From NCBI RefSeq assembly GCF_014200505.1, contig NZ_JACHBX010000002.1, positions 930,001 through 994,000 on the forward strand: DNA of 64,000 bases, in the 5' to 3' direction. Below, piece after piece: positions 26,326 to 34,625 of this stretch; within the stretch, counting starts at the first letter, position 1; each line of letters starts with the position of its first letter. Position numbers and translations under genes: made by a program. The notes under the pieces were generated by a model that was not told the DNA's origin, did no database searches, and saw only the letters and a list, made by a program, of their open reading frames with translations. This stretch comes from Massilia aurea. GTDB lineage: Bacteria > Pseudomonadota > Gammaproteobacteria > Burkholderiales > Burkholderiaceae_D.

Positions 26326-28749
26326 TTAGAAATCAAAGCCGGTATTCACGCCAACCGTACGGGGTGGCTTGTACTGCGCCAGCCAAGGGCCGAAGCCGTT
26401 GAAGGCGCTGGTCTTGATCTTCTTGTCGCCGACGTTGCGCACGAAGGCGTCGACCCACCATTTGTCCTTCGCGTAGCGCAGGCCAAGGTCGGCGCTGGCG
26501 TAGGCTTTCTGGCGGTCTTCCGGACCCAGGTCGAACACGCTCAGGCTGACGTCATCCTCATAGCGCGCCGTGATGCGCGGCACCAGGGTAGCACCATCGG
26601 CCAGGCGGAACGTGTGCTGGTACTGCACCGTGGTCGAGAACTTCGGTGCGTGCGGCAGCTTGTGACCGCTCACGTCCAGGCAGGTCTCGATGCGGGTGTC
26701 GACCGTGCACGGTGGCAGCGCGTAGTCGTTCGAGCCGGCGACCAGGTGACCGAGCTTGGTGTCGAGCACGGCCAGCGCGATCGACAGGCGGCCGTCTTTT
26801 GCGATGCGGGCGGCGATCTCGGTTTCCAGGCCCATGACCTTGGCGCCATCGGCGTTTTCGATGGCCAGGCCACGGCTGCCGTCGGAGAAGCTGACCGGCG
26901 AATTGAACTGGAAGTCCTTGAAGTCCATGTAGAACAGCGCGTTGTTGATACGCAGTGCGCCATCCATGAAGGTGCTCTTCGAACCGATCTCGAAGTTGGT
27001 CAGCGTCTCTGGCTGGTACGGCAAGCCGCGATCCTGCACGCCGCCCGCCTTGTAGCCGGTCGACACGCTTGCATACACCATGTTGCTGCGGTCGATGTCG
27101 TAGTTCACGCGCAGCAGGCCGGTGGCCTTGTTGTCGCTGTAGCGGCCATCGTTCGGTACGCCGGACTGGTAGCCGTTGACCGGATCGCGTGGATCGATCT
27201 GCGGATTGAGTGGCAGTTGTGGCGCGCTGGCGTCGTACGCCCAGGTGTAGCCGCGGCCACCGATGTGGACGCGCTTGTCGTGGGTGTAGCGCACGCCGCC
27301 GGTCAGGTGCCAGGCGTCGGTGAGGTTCCACGTGGCCTGGCCGAAGACGGCCGAGTTTTCCACGGTCTGGTCCGGCTGGATGAACGAGCCCTGCCATGCC
27401 ACGGTGCCATCTTCGGTGCCGTTCATGCCGCCGATGTCGAAGCGGATATTGTTCTTTTCCTTGCCGTAGTAGGCGCCGACCTGCCAGTCGATGGCGCGCG
27501 TGCCGACCGACTGCAGCAGGACTTCGTGGCTGAAGCTGCGGTAGTTGGAGTCGGTCGTGGTGTGTTCCTGGAACTTGCCACCCGAGATGATCGAGGTCGG
27601 GACGATCGTGCCGCCGTCCTGGTCGAAACGCATGTCGCCGCTGTACTTGGACCAGCCGGCCACGTATTGCAGCGCGAGGTCAGGGCTGATGTCCCAGCTC
27701 AGGCGGCTGCGCACGTTGTCGCTGTCACGGTTGACCCACGGCGACGAGTCGGACAGGGTCGACCAGTGGTCCTGGCCAGGGCGCGGCGTCTGCATCAGGT
27801 TGGCGCTTGGGGTGCCGCGGTCGATGAATTTTTCGTAGGCGATGTTCCAGCGCAGGTTCGGCGCCAGTTGCCACAGCAGCGACAGGCGCGCAGCAGTCTG
27901 GTCCTGGGCGCTGTACTTGTCGCCGCCAGAGACGTAGTTGTTCGGATTGATCGGGCGGAAGCCGGCAGCGGCGCCGCCAGCGGCCAGGTAGGCAGCGCGC
28001 TGTTGCGCGATCGACGGGTTCGGGAATTGCTGGTAATCGACATAGCCATCATGACGCTCGTGCACGACGGCAAAGCGCAGTGCTGCCGTTTCGGACAGCG
28101 GCACATTGACCGCGCCGCGCGTACCGATGCGGTTGTAGTCGCCAATACCACCTTCAACATAGCCCGAGCGGCTGTTCAGCTCTGGCTTGACGGTCTGGAT
28201 ATTGACCGCGCCGACGGTGGAGTTGCGGCCCCACAGCGTGCCTTGCGGGCCGCGCAGCACTTCGATGCCTTCGACGTCGAACAGCAGGGCAGTGGCGCCT
28301 TCGGCGCGTGGCGAATACACGTTGTCGACGAACGAAGCGACTTCAGGATCGGCGTACTCGGTCTTGGCGCTGTCGTTGCCGATGCCGCGCAGCGTCATCG
28401 TGGTCACGCCGTGGTCACCCTGGGCCGTGGCCTGGAAGCCCGGGACCAGTGCGACGACGTCGAGCAGGGTCTGGACATGGTTGTCGGCCAGCGTGGCGGC
28501 GGTCAGCGCGGTGACCGCGATCGGGGTGCGCTGCAGCGAGGTCGAGCGCTTGGTGGCGGTCACGACCACTTCGGCGATGCGGCCATTGTCGACGACTGCT
28601 GCCGGGGTGGCGGCGGCAGGCGACGCCGGATCCGAAGCCGATTGTGCGTGAGCTGTACCGATGCTGGCGAGCAGCGTCAGGATGGCCAGGCGGATAGGGG
28701 CGGACGAGGGCGTACGGACCCCTGCCAGTTGGGGCGTCATGGTTGTCAT
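26326..28749 (-). CDS. TonB-dependent receptor of the beta-glucan locus
   Basis: An 807-residue outer-membrane receptor. The signal peptide ends near GTAHAQS (about residue 36). The plug (about 55-165) contains VVVTATKRSTSLQRTPIAVTAL, LRGIGNDSAKTEYADPEVASFVDNVYSPRAEG and EVLRGPQGTLWGRNSTVGAVNI, typical of the CirA/FyuA-like receptors found in proteobacterial sugar loci. The barrel ends in VNTGFDF. GGAGA precedes the ATG. It is the first gene of the minus-strand operon with GH1, MFS and GH9 genes. A LacI-type regulator is divergent, with operator-like sites between them. Confidence 0.9.
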   Translation of the reverse strand: MTTMTPQLAGVRTPSSAPIRLAILTLLASIGTAHAQSASDPASPAAATPAAVVDNGRIAEVVVTATKRSTSLQRTPIAVTALTAATLADNHVQTLLDVVALVPGFQATAQGDHGVTTMTLRGIGNDSAKTEYADPEVASFVDNVYSPRAEGATALLFDVEGIEVLRGPQGTLWGRNSTVGAVNIQTVKPELNSRSGYVEGGIGDYNRIGTRGAVNVPLSETAALRFAVVHERHDGYVDYQQFPNPSIAQQRAAYLAAGGAAAGFRPINPNNYVSGGDKYSAQDQTAARLSLLWQLAPNLRWNIAYEKFIDRGTPSANLMQTPRPGQDHWSTLSDSSPWVNRDSDNVRSRLSWDISPDLALQYVAGWSKYSGDMRFDQDGGTIVPTSIISGGKFQEHTTTDSNYRSFSHEVLLQSVGTRAIDWQVGAYYGKEKNNIRFDIGGMNGTEDGTVAWQGSFIQPDQTVENSAVFGQATWNLTDAWHLTGGVRYTHDKRVHIGGRGYTWAYDASAPQLPLNPQIDPRDPVNGYQSGVPNDGRYSDNKATGLLRVNYDIDRSNMVYASVSTGYKAGGVQDRGLPYQPETLTNFEIGSKSTFMDGALRINNALFYMDFKDFQFNSPVSFSDGSRGLAIENADGAKVMGLETEIAARIAKDGRLSIALAVLDTKLGHLVAGSNDYALPPCTVDTRIETCLDVSGHKLPHAPKFSTTVQYQHTFRLADGATLVPRITARYEDDVSLSVFDLGPEDRQKAYASADLGLRYAKDKWWVDAFVRNVGDKKIKTSAFNGFGPWLAQYKPPRTVGVNTGFDF

Positions 28750-28799
28750 GCTTGTCTCCGATATAGTTTTATGGGTACTGCTTGCGTTAGGACTGATAA

Positions 28800-28832
28800 G
28801 AAATCGGTTTCATCAATCTTGAAAACGGTTTC
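28800..28832. promoter_or_regulatory. Two LacI-type operator-like sites upstream of the receptor gene
   Basis: GAAATCGGTTTC (28800-28811) and GAAAACGGTTTC (28821-28832) are near-palindromes spaced 21 bases apart, two helical turns, about 50-85 bases upstream of the receptor ATG. They fit the GAAAnCGnTTTC pattern of LacI-family operators, and a LacI-type gene is divergent next door. Confidence 0.65.
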
Positions 28833-28917
28833 ATAGTAATTTCAACGGTAAAAAAATGTCAATTAGTATTTATGATAGGGAGTAGCGGGTTTGTTGCAGC
28901 TCAACGACGGATTGTTT

Positions 28918-28932
28918 ATGAAAGCGTTTCAT
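28918..28932. promoter_or_regulatory. Third LacI-type operator-like site
   Basis: ATGAAAGCGTTTCAT has perfect 6-base arms around GCG, 86 bases upstream of the lacI-type ATG. It shares GAAAnCG and CGnTTTC halves with the two receptor-proximal sites and could serve autoregulation or looping. Confidence 0.6.
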
Positions 28933-29017
28933 AAGCATCGTTCAGCGGCCGTTTTATCGGAAAGCTGCGTGATATACTTCAAGCAACAAATTGCCCCGGA
29001 CCTGTCCAGAACGCTTC

Positions 29018-30028
29018 ATGAAAAACATCGAGAGCGGTATCACCACGCTGTACCAGGTCGCCAGCAGGGCAGGCGTGTCGCCGGCCACGGTCTCGCGTTT
29101 CCTGAACGGCACCGCCAAGGTGTCGGACGACAAGCGGCGCACGATCGAGCGCGTCATCGATGAGCTCAACTACAAACCCAACCGTCTGGCGCAAAGCCTC
29201 AAGATGGGCAGCACCAACACCATCGGCGTGCTGACCCAGTCGCTCGAGAGCGGTTACTTCAACCGCGCCATGGTCGGCATCGAGGATGCGGTCAAGGCCT
29301 CCGGCTATGCGCTGTTGATCATGAGTGGCCACTGGCATGCCGATGAAGAAGCCGAGCGGGTCGAACTGTTGATCGGGCGCCGCGTCGATGGCGTGGCGAT
29401 TCTGACCGGCAATATGAGCGACAAGCAGATCCTCGACTTTTCGCGCCGCGTACCGATCGTGGCGTTCGGGCGCGAAGTGCAGGGCGAGCGCACGCAGGCG
29501 TTTTGCCTGGACAATTACGGCGGCGCCTGCGAAGCGGTGGAATACCTGATCAGCCAGGGACACCGGCGCATTGCCCATATCGCCGGGCCACCCGATCATC
29601 GCGACGCGCGCGAGCGCCTGGCAGGCTACAACGACACGCTGGCCAAACACGGCATCCCAAGCGACCCACGGCTGGTCGTGACGGGCGACTTCAGCGAATC
29701 CAGTGGCCTGCTGGCGCTGAACAGCCTGCTGGTGGCCAATGTCCGTTTCAGCGCGATCTTCGCGGCCAACGACTTGACCGCCTATGGCGCGCGCCTGGCC
29801 CTGTACCGCCGCAATATCCGCGTACCCGAAGACATTTCGCTGGTCGGGTTCGACGATCTGGAAAGCTCGATGTACACGACGCCGCCGCTGACCACCGTGC
29901 GCCAGCCGCTGTATGAAGTCGGCACCGGGATCGGGCGCCGCATGCTGGCGATGCTGGGGCATCAGCAGCCGGCGGCCGACGTTCCGGGGTTGAGTCTGGT
30001 CGTGCGGGAGTCGGTGCGGCTGGTGTGA
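29018..30028 (+). CDS. LacI-family transcriptional regulator
   Basis: A 336-residue repressor. The N-terminal helix-turn-helix (TLYQVASRAGVSPATVSRFLNG, about residues 9-30) and hinge (NRLAQSLKMG) are followed by a periplasmic-binding-protein-like effector domain (IGVLTQSLESGYFNRAMVGIEDA to LTTVRQP). I prefer the ATG at 29018 over a TTG 27 bases upstream because it puts the DNA-binding domain at the usual distance from the start. It is divergent from the TonB receptor/GH1/MFS/GH9 operon and probably represses it until a sugar binds. The effector cannot be named from the sequence. Confidence 0.9.
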   Translation: MKNIESGITTLYQVASRAGVSPATVSRFLNGTAKVSDDKRRTIERVIDELNYKPNRLAQSLKMGSTNTIGVLTQSLESGYFNRAMVGIEDAVKASGYALLIMSGHWHADEEAERVELLIGRRVDGVAILTGNMSDKQILDFSRRVPIVAFGREVQGERTQAFCLDNYGGACEAVEYLISQGHRRIAHIAGPPDHRDARERLAGYNDTLAKHGIPSDPRLVVTGDFSESSGLLALNSLLVANVRFSAIFAANDLTAYGARLALYRRNIRVPEDISLVGFDDLESSMYTTPPLTTVRQPLYEVGTGIGRRMLAMLGHQQPAADVPGLSLVVRESVRLV

Positions 30029-30081
30029 GCGCCATGTAGTCGGCTTGCTCAAGTCGTATCATAAAAATCGCTTGCTATTAA

Positions 30082-30093
30082 ATAGCGAGCTAT
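30082..30093. promoter_or_regulatory. Operator-like site upstream of ohr (distal)
   Basis: ATAGCGAGCTAT within an AT-rich TATTAAATAGCG context; a near-palindrome with one central mismatch pair. It repeats the AAATAGCGnGCTAT pattern of the second site 93 bases away, as expected for a MarR/OhrR-type peroxide sensor. No ohrR gene is visible nearby. Confidence 0.55.
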
Positions 30094-30174
30094 GTAATAT
30101 GCTGTTCATGGCAGCGCCGAACGTACCCCGGAACGGGCGAGCGGGTCGGCGGGCCAAGGCAGCAAACCATTTAA

Positions 30175-30186
30175 ATAGCGCGCTAT
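30175..30186. promoter_or_regulatory. Operator-like palindrome upstream of ohr (proximal)
   Basis: ATAGCGCGCTAT, a perfect 12-base palindrome preceded by TTTAA and followed by CTAATAGCG, 56 bases upstream of the ohr ATG. It matches the distal site in its flanks as well as its core. Confidence 0.6.
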
Positions 30187-30241
30187 CTAATAGCGTTAAA
30201 CAGTTCGGCGGGCATCCGCCACCCTTTCAAGGAGTCTCATC

Positions 30242-30667
30242 ATGGCAATCGAAAACGTTCTCTACCGCGCCAACGCCACCGCAACGGGTGGCCGCGAAGG
30301 CCGCGCCGTGTCGTCGGACAGCGCACTGGATGTGAAGCTGACCACCCCAAAAGAACTCGGTGGTAATGGCTTGGCTGGCACGAACCCTGAGCAATTGTTC
30401 GCTGCCGGCTACTCGGCCTGCTTCTTGGGCGCGATGAAATTCGTCGCCAACCGCGACAAGCTGAAGATTTCGCCGGACGTCGCGGTGGAAGGCACCGTCG
30501 GCATCGGCCCGATCCCGACCGGTTTCGGTATCGAAGTGCTGCTCAAGATCAGCCTGCCAGGCGTGCCGGCCGATGAGGCGCAAACGCTGATCGACCGCGC
30601 GCACATCGTGTGCCCGTATTCGAACGCGACCCGCGGCAATATCGATGTGACGCTGCAACTGGTGTAA
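30242..30667 (+). CDS. ohr: Organic hydroperoxide resistance protein Ohr
   Basis: A 141-residue thiol peroxidase of the OsmC/Ohr family that reduces organic and lipid hydroperoxides in the cytoplasm. Both redox cysteines are present: Cys in [11 protein letters not shown] (about residue 60) and in [12 protein letters not shown] (about 124). LTTPKELGG and [14 protein letters not shown] are family signatures. AAGGAG lies 7 bases before the ATG. The gene stands alone, with two ATAGCG palindromes upstream and a strong terminator downstream. Confidence 0.95.
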   Translation: MAIENVLYRANATATGGREGRAVSSDSALDVKLTTPKELGGNGLAGTNPEQLFAAGYSACFLGAMKFVANRDKLKISPDVAVEGTVGIGPIPTGFGIEVLLKISLPGVPADEAQTLIDRAHIVCPYSNATRGNIDVTLQLV

Positions 30668-30705
30668 GACACGTTGCCTGGGAAACCAGGATGGTGTCGA
30701 TGACG

Positions 30706-30735
30706 AAAAAGGCTGCCCGAGGGCAGCCTTTTTTT
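30706..30735 (+). terminator. Intrinsic terminator of ohr
   Basis: AAAAAGGCTGCCC, a two-base loop and GGGCAGCCTTTTTTT form a near-perfect stem followed by T7, about 40 bases after the ohr stop. The A-tract also makes it work in the opposite direction. Confidence 0.93.
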
Positions 30736-31254
30736 GTGCCGCTGCACGAAAAATATGCGGTAGTTTGAAGCCAAGATTTAACAATTGAGGCGGGTATGGT
30801 CTGGTTGATAAGACAGAGAAAATTTATTTGGCGAGAAAAAGCTTCATGCACCTGTTTGCTTTTCCGAGCGGGGCATGCAGACACTACAAAATCGGCAAAA
30901 TACAGCGCTTATTGGTGCGCTGCAGCAAATAGCTGCCTGCAAACTGAAATTGCTGCGGTAACGCAAGAGGTGCAATAAATCGTTACATCTACCGCAAAAT
31001 ACGGGATTTTTGCTCGATGATTGATGTGTAATTGCTATCGCTCGATGTATCCGAGCTAACGGTTCCGGCTCTTATGTGTGAGTGCAAAACAACGGTTGAA
31101 AATATTTTTCCGCTCAGAAAACTATAGCGAAAAAAGGTGTTTAGAATTGCGGTCCATCAGATGCCTCAAGTAAATATTCCACCCGTGGCTGGCGTCTGAA
31201 GAGCACTTTGGCAATCCTTTGACACCTCAATAAATTTAACATTTCACCGCTTTC
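30736..31254. other. Gene-poor AT-rich intergenic region
   Basis: About 520 bases, more AT-rich than the neighbours. A 60-residue frame at 30796-30978 has no ribosome site or recognisable content. No RNA gene or repeat is apparent. The 3' part must carry the promoter of the MFS gene. Confidence 0.5.
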
Positions 31255-32415
31255 ATGCACACCTCTGTTTCTGCGCCGCGTCGTTCGTCGTTTGTCCTTG
31301 TACAAGCCCAGCAATATTCCCTGCCACTCGTCTTCGCACTGTTCGGCCTGATCATGGGATCGTGGGCTGGCCGTATCCCTGCGCTGGCCGCCGGCGTCAA
31401 TGTGTCGCATGCGGCACTGTCGATGGTGCTGGTCTGTGGCGGCCTGGGCGCCGTGCTGTCGTATCCGGTCTCGTCGTTCATGATGAAACGCTTCGGCGCC
31501 CGCAAGACCATCTTGCTCGCGGGCCTGGCGTTGCTGAGTGTGCTCGTGTCGATCGGCATGGCGCCGACCGTGCCACGCCTGATGATGTCGGTGCTGATGC
31601 TTGGCGTGACCGCCAGCATCTTTGATGTGGCAATGAATTCGGCGGCAGCGCGCCGCGAAAAAGTCAGCGGCAAGTCGGAAATGTCGCGCCTGCACGGTCT
31701 GTGCTGCGCTGGCGGTCTGGTGGGCGCCACGCTGGGCAGCCTGATGGCCAGCCTCAAGATTGCCCCGGCAACCCACTTCCTGATGCTGGCCGGTCCATTG
31801 GCCGTCGTGCTGTGGATGGCCTACAGCGTGCTGGAAGCGGATGAAGTGGGCGTTCAGGTCGAGAAGAAATCGTTTGCACTGCCACGTGGTCCGCTGGTGC
31901 TACTGGGTCTACTGGGCTTCTTCGGTTCGATGGCCGAGGGCAGCATCGCCGACTGGAGCGGCATGTTCCTCAAAGAACATTTCGGTGCATCCGATGGTCT
32001 GGCGCCGCTGTCGCTGTCGGCTTTCTCGGTGATGATGCTGATCTCGCGCATGTTCGGCGACAAACTGAAGGAACGCCATGGCGCCAAGCGCCTGGTGAGC
32101 ACCGGCGCCATGATCGCGGCTGCCGGCCTGTTCTTCGCGGTGCTGGCCCCGAACGCCTATGTGGCGCTGATCGGTTTCGCTGTTGCGGGCGTTGGCCTGG
32201 CGCTGGTGTTCCCGTTCGTGTTCAGCGCTGCCGGCGCACAAGGCCCGGCAGCCCTGGCGGCGGTGGCCAGCATGGCGTACAGCGGCAGCCTGATGGGCCC
32301 GCCAGCCATCGGCGCCGTCGCGCACTTCATCGGCATGCAGGCAGCCATTGCCTACATCGGCGCCTTGTCGATCGTGATCGCGATGGTCGCTTGCCGTACC
32401 CGCATGCTGAAATAA
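31255..32415 (+). CDS. MFS transporter, YbjJ-like
   Basis: A 386-residue major-facilitator protein with 12 predicted helices. FALFGLIMGSWAGRIPALAAGVNVSHAALSMVLVCGGLGAV at the N-terminus and the RFGARKTILLAGLAL loop after helix 2 are typical of the YbjJ/FucP-like subgroup. RMFGDKLKERHGAKRLVSTGA marks the start of the second half. No operon partner: it is convergent with an AraC-type gene and separated from it by a hairpin. The substrate is unknown. Confidence 0.85.
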   Translation: MHTSVSAPRRSSFVLVQAQQYSLPLVFALFGLIMGSWAGRIPALAAGVNVSHAALSMVLVCGGLGAVLSYPVSSFMMKRFGARKTILLAGLALLSVLVSIGMAPTVPRLMMSVLMLGVTASIFDVAMNSAAARREKVSGKSEMSRLHGLCCAGGLVGATLGSLMASLKIAPATHFLMLAGPLAVVLWMAYSVLEADEVGVQVEKKSFALPRGPLVLLGLLGFFGSMAEGSIADWSGMFLKEHFGASDGLAPLSLSAFSVMMLISRMFGDKLKERHGAKRLVSTGAMIAAAGLFFAVLAPNAYVALIGFAVAGVGLALVFPFVFSAAGAQGPAALAAVASMAYSGSLMGPPAIGAVAHFIGMQAAIAYIGALSIVIAMVACRTRMLK

Positions 32416-32475
32416 GTTGAATGCGCTGCGGCCTGGATGGCCGCATGCCTGACTTGAAAATACAAACGAAACACA

Positions 32476-32508
32476 AACGCAGACGGCGCCGCGAGGCCCG
32501 TCTGCGTT
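32476..32508. terminator. Bidirectional hairpin between convergent genes
   Basis: AACGCAGACGG and CCGTCTGCGTT form a perfect 11-bp stem with an 11-base loop between the stops of the MFS and AraC-type genes. Only short T-runs flank it. Confidence 0.7.
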
Positions 32509-32520
32509 GTCGTTTCTGGA

Positions 32521-33345
32521 TCAGCCCGCGGCTTGCTTGAGCCACTCGCGCGGCGAGGCGCCCATCATGGTCGTGAAGGCGCGCGTGAACGTGGATGGGC
32601 TGGTATAGCCGGCGCGGCTGCTGACCTGCTTGACCGGCATGCCCTGGCGCAGCAGGCGGCTGCCGACGCCGATACGCCAGCGCGTCAGGTATTCGCCCGG
32701 CGGCATGCCCATCACGTCGCGGAAGCGTTCGGTGAATGCGGCGCGCGACATGCAGGCCACCTTGGCCAGCGATTGCAGGCTCCAGGGCTCATGCGGGCGC
32801 TCGTGGATGGCCGTCAGTGCCAGTGACAACTGGCGGTCCGACAGGCCGGCCAGTAGGCCCAGCGACAGGCGCCCGCTGTCGAATTCGCGCCGGATCACCT
32901 GAATCAGCAGCACATCGCACAGGCGATCCAGGATCACTTCGCGGCCCGGCTCAGCCTGGCTGGCTTCGCTGAACAGCAGGTCGAGCGTTGAGCGCAGTCC
33001 GGCAATTTCGCTCAGCGGCATGACCAGGCAGTTGGGCAGCACGCGCGACAGCGGATTGCTCATCTCGTCCTGGAACTGGATGTGCGCACAAAGCAGGTTG
33101 GCGGTGTGGCCGGGATGCACGTGCAAGCGGTGGCTGGCGCCGCGCGGATAGAACAGCAGCGACGGTTCGGTCACGGTGATGACCTCGCCATCGTCATGGA
33201 TGAAATCGACCGGCCCTTCGCGCACCACGTGCAGCTGACCAGAGACACCGTTTTCGGTGAATTGATTGGTATCGCAAAACGCGCCGTTATAGAAAATACG
33301 GGCGTTGAATGAATGGCGACCGACCAGTGATGACAGTTTGTCCAT
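32521..33345 (-). CDS. AraC-family regulator with cupin-type sensor domain
   Basis: A 274-residue regulator. The N-terminal cupin-like domain (about 1-165; PSLLFYPRGASHRLHVHPG) is of the cupin_6 type found in AraC proteins near exporters. The C-terminal two-helix-turn-helix domain (about 175-272) has WSLQSLAKVACMSRAAFTERFRDVMGMPPGEYLTRWRI and VSSRAGYTSPSTFTRAFTTMMGASPREW. It is convergent with the MFS gene, which it may control. A 16-base palindrome sits just upstream of its start. Confidence 0.9.
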   Translation of the reverse strand: MDKLSSLVGRHSFNARIFYNGAFCDTNQFTENGVSGQLHVVREGPVDFIHDDGEVITVTEPSLLFYPRGASHRLHVHPGHTANLLCAHIQFQDEMSNPLSRVLPNCLVMPLSEIAGLRSTLDLLFSEASQAEPGREVILDRLCDVLLIQVIRREFDSGRLSLGLLAGLSDRQLSLALTAIHERPHEPWSLQSLAKVACMSRAAFTERFRDVMGMPPGEYLTRWRIGVGSRLLRQGMPVKQVSSRAGYTSPSTFTRAFTTMMGASPREWLKQAAG

Positions 33346-33360
33346 GACAGTACGATTTAG

Positions 33361-33376
33361 ATAGATAGCTATCTAT
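33361..33376. promoter_or_regulatory. 16-base palindrome upstream of the AraC-type gene
   Basis: ATAGATAGCTATCTAT is a perfect palindrome 15 bases upstream of the AraC-type ATG, inside the likely promoter region. AraC proteins usually bind direct repeats, so a dimeric TetR- or MarR-type repressor is a better candidate. Confidence 0.55.
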
Positions 33377-33789
33377 TCTGGACGAAAAGCGCTATTTCTG
33401 TGTGGAAATTGGTGACATTTTCAGCGCGAATACAACGCTTTCTGGATATCGTGGTCCAACTATTTTCCCTAATAAATTAATGACTTACACAACAGCCAAG
33501 CAGGCAAAAGTCAGAGCGCGGGGGGGGCAAATTGCAACATAACCTGACTAGACAACTTCCAGGACGATTTCGTTAATGACATCGGGTCAAGAACAGTTCA
33601 AGACACGATCCCGTCGCCTGCCGGCAACGCCGATGTAAAGCATCCATCACCAGAAATAACCCCTCTTTGAAGGCGCGCTGGCCTGCGTCCACCACGTTGG
33701 CCGGGCCGGTCAACGGGCAGGGGGCGCACCGAATCCCGAACCGTGAAAGGCAGTATCATTTAGCGATCTCATTGACCACCCCATCGATC
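33377..33789. other. Intergenic region before nudC
   Basis: About 410 bases without a supportable gene. It contains a run of eight G at 33521-33528. The nudC frame is open upstream of its ATG but has no better start. No RNA or clear repeat is seen. Confidence 0.5.
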
Positions 33790-34611
33790 ATGCTGCATAC
33801 GCCTGCTTCCTTCACGCCACTGTTTGCGCCGCATCCCGATCCGGCGCCACTGAACTTTCTGTTCCACAAGGGCCAACTGCTGGTGCGCGAAGACGGGCCA
33901 GCGCTACCCGACGTCGCTGTGCTCGAACAGGTCGGCGCGGTGCGCGAACACTTGCAGCCGCTTGGCCTGCTTGATGGCCGGTATTGCCAGACCGGCTGGC
34001 TCGATGCCGAACCTGCGCTGCCGGCAGGCTATGCGTGGCGTGGCCTGCGCGCGCTGTTTGGCGTGATGGACGAGTCGCTGGTGGGCCTGGCCGGGCGCGC
34101 CGCCCAGGTGGCTGAATGGGCACGCACCCATCGCTTCTGCGGCGTGTGCGGCAGCGGCACCGTGCTGGCCACTGGTGAGCGCTGCTTCAAGTGTCCGCAG
34201 TGCGGTCACATGGCCTATCCGCGCATCTCGCCGGCCATGATGGTGTTGATCCGCAAGGGCGACCAGGTGCTGCTGGCCAAGCACGTGCTGCATGCCACGC
34301 AGCGCTTCGTGCCGCTGGCGGGCTTTCTGGAAGCGGGTGAGTCGATCGAAGAATGCATCACGCGCGAAGTGTTCGAGGAGGTCGGACTGCGGGTGCACAA
34401 TCCGCGCTACTTTGCCAGCCAGTCGTGGCCGTTCCCGCATTCGCTGATGCTGGCGTTCACGGCCGATTATCTGGACGGCGAGATCCGCGTGGACCCGGCT
34501 GAAATCGCCGAGGCGCGCTGGTTCGGCCCGGGTGACGAGTGGCCGGAGCGGATACCGCAGATGTCGATCTCGAGCGTGCTGATCGACGCGCACCGGCCAC
34601 CCGGCACGTAA
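33790..34611 (+). CDS. nudC: NAD+ diphosphatase / NAD-capped RNA decapping enzyme NudC
   Basis: A 273-residue Nudix hydrolase that splits NADH/NAD+ and removes NAD caps from RNA. A zinc ribbon with four Cys (FCGVCGSG and CFKCPQCGHMAYPR) lies near residues 115-140. The Nudix box is GFLEAGESIEECITREVFEEVGL (about 178-200), followed by SQSWPFPHSLMLAF, the NudC signature. I place the start at the ATG at 33790; the frame upstream lacks the family's sequence. It is a single gene, facing a convergent membrane-protein gene 14 bases after its stop. Confidence 0.95.
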   Translation: MLHTPASFTPLFAPHPDPAPLNFLFHKGQLLVREDGPALPDVAVLEQVGAVREHLQPLGLLDGRYCQTGWLDAEPALPAGYAWRGLRALFGVMDESLVGLAGRAAQVAEWARTHRFCGVCGSGTVLATGERCFKCPQCGHMAYPRISPAMMVLIRKGDQVLLAKHVLHATQRFVPLAGFLEAGESIEECITREVFEEVGLRVHNPRYFASQSWPFPHSLMLAFTADYLDGEIRVDPAEIAEARWFGPGDEWPERIPQMSISSVLIDAHRPPGT

Positions 34612-34625
34612 CACCTGAGGTGGCG

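Noticed and set aside
30796..30978. 60-residue frame downstream of ohr
   Set aside because: No ribosome site, no recognisable content, and random frames of this size are expected in an AT-rich gap.
33521..33528. Run of eight G as a phase-variable tract
   Set aside because: It lies in a non-coding gap, not within a frame or between recognisable promoter elements, so slippage would have no clear effect.
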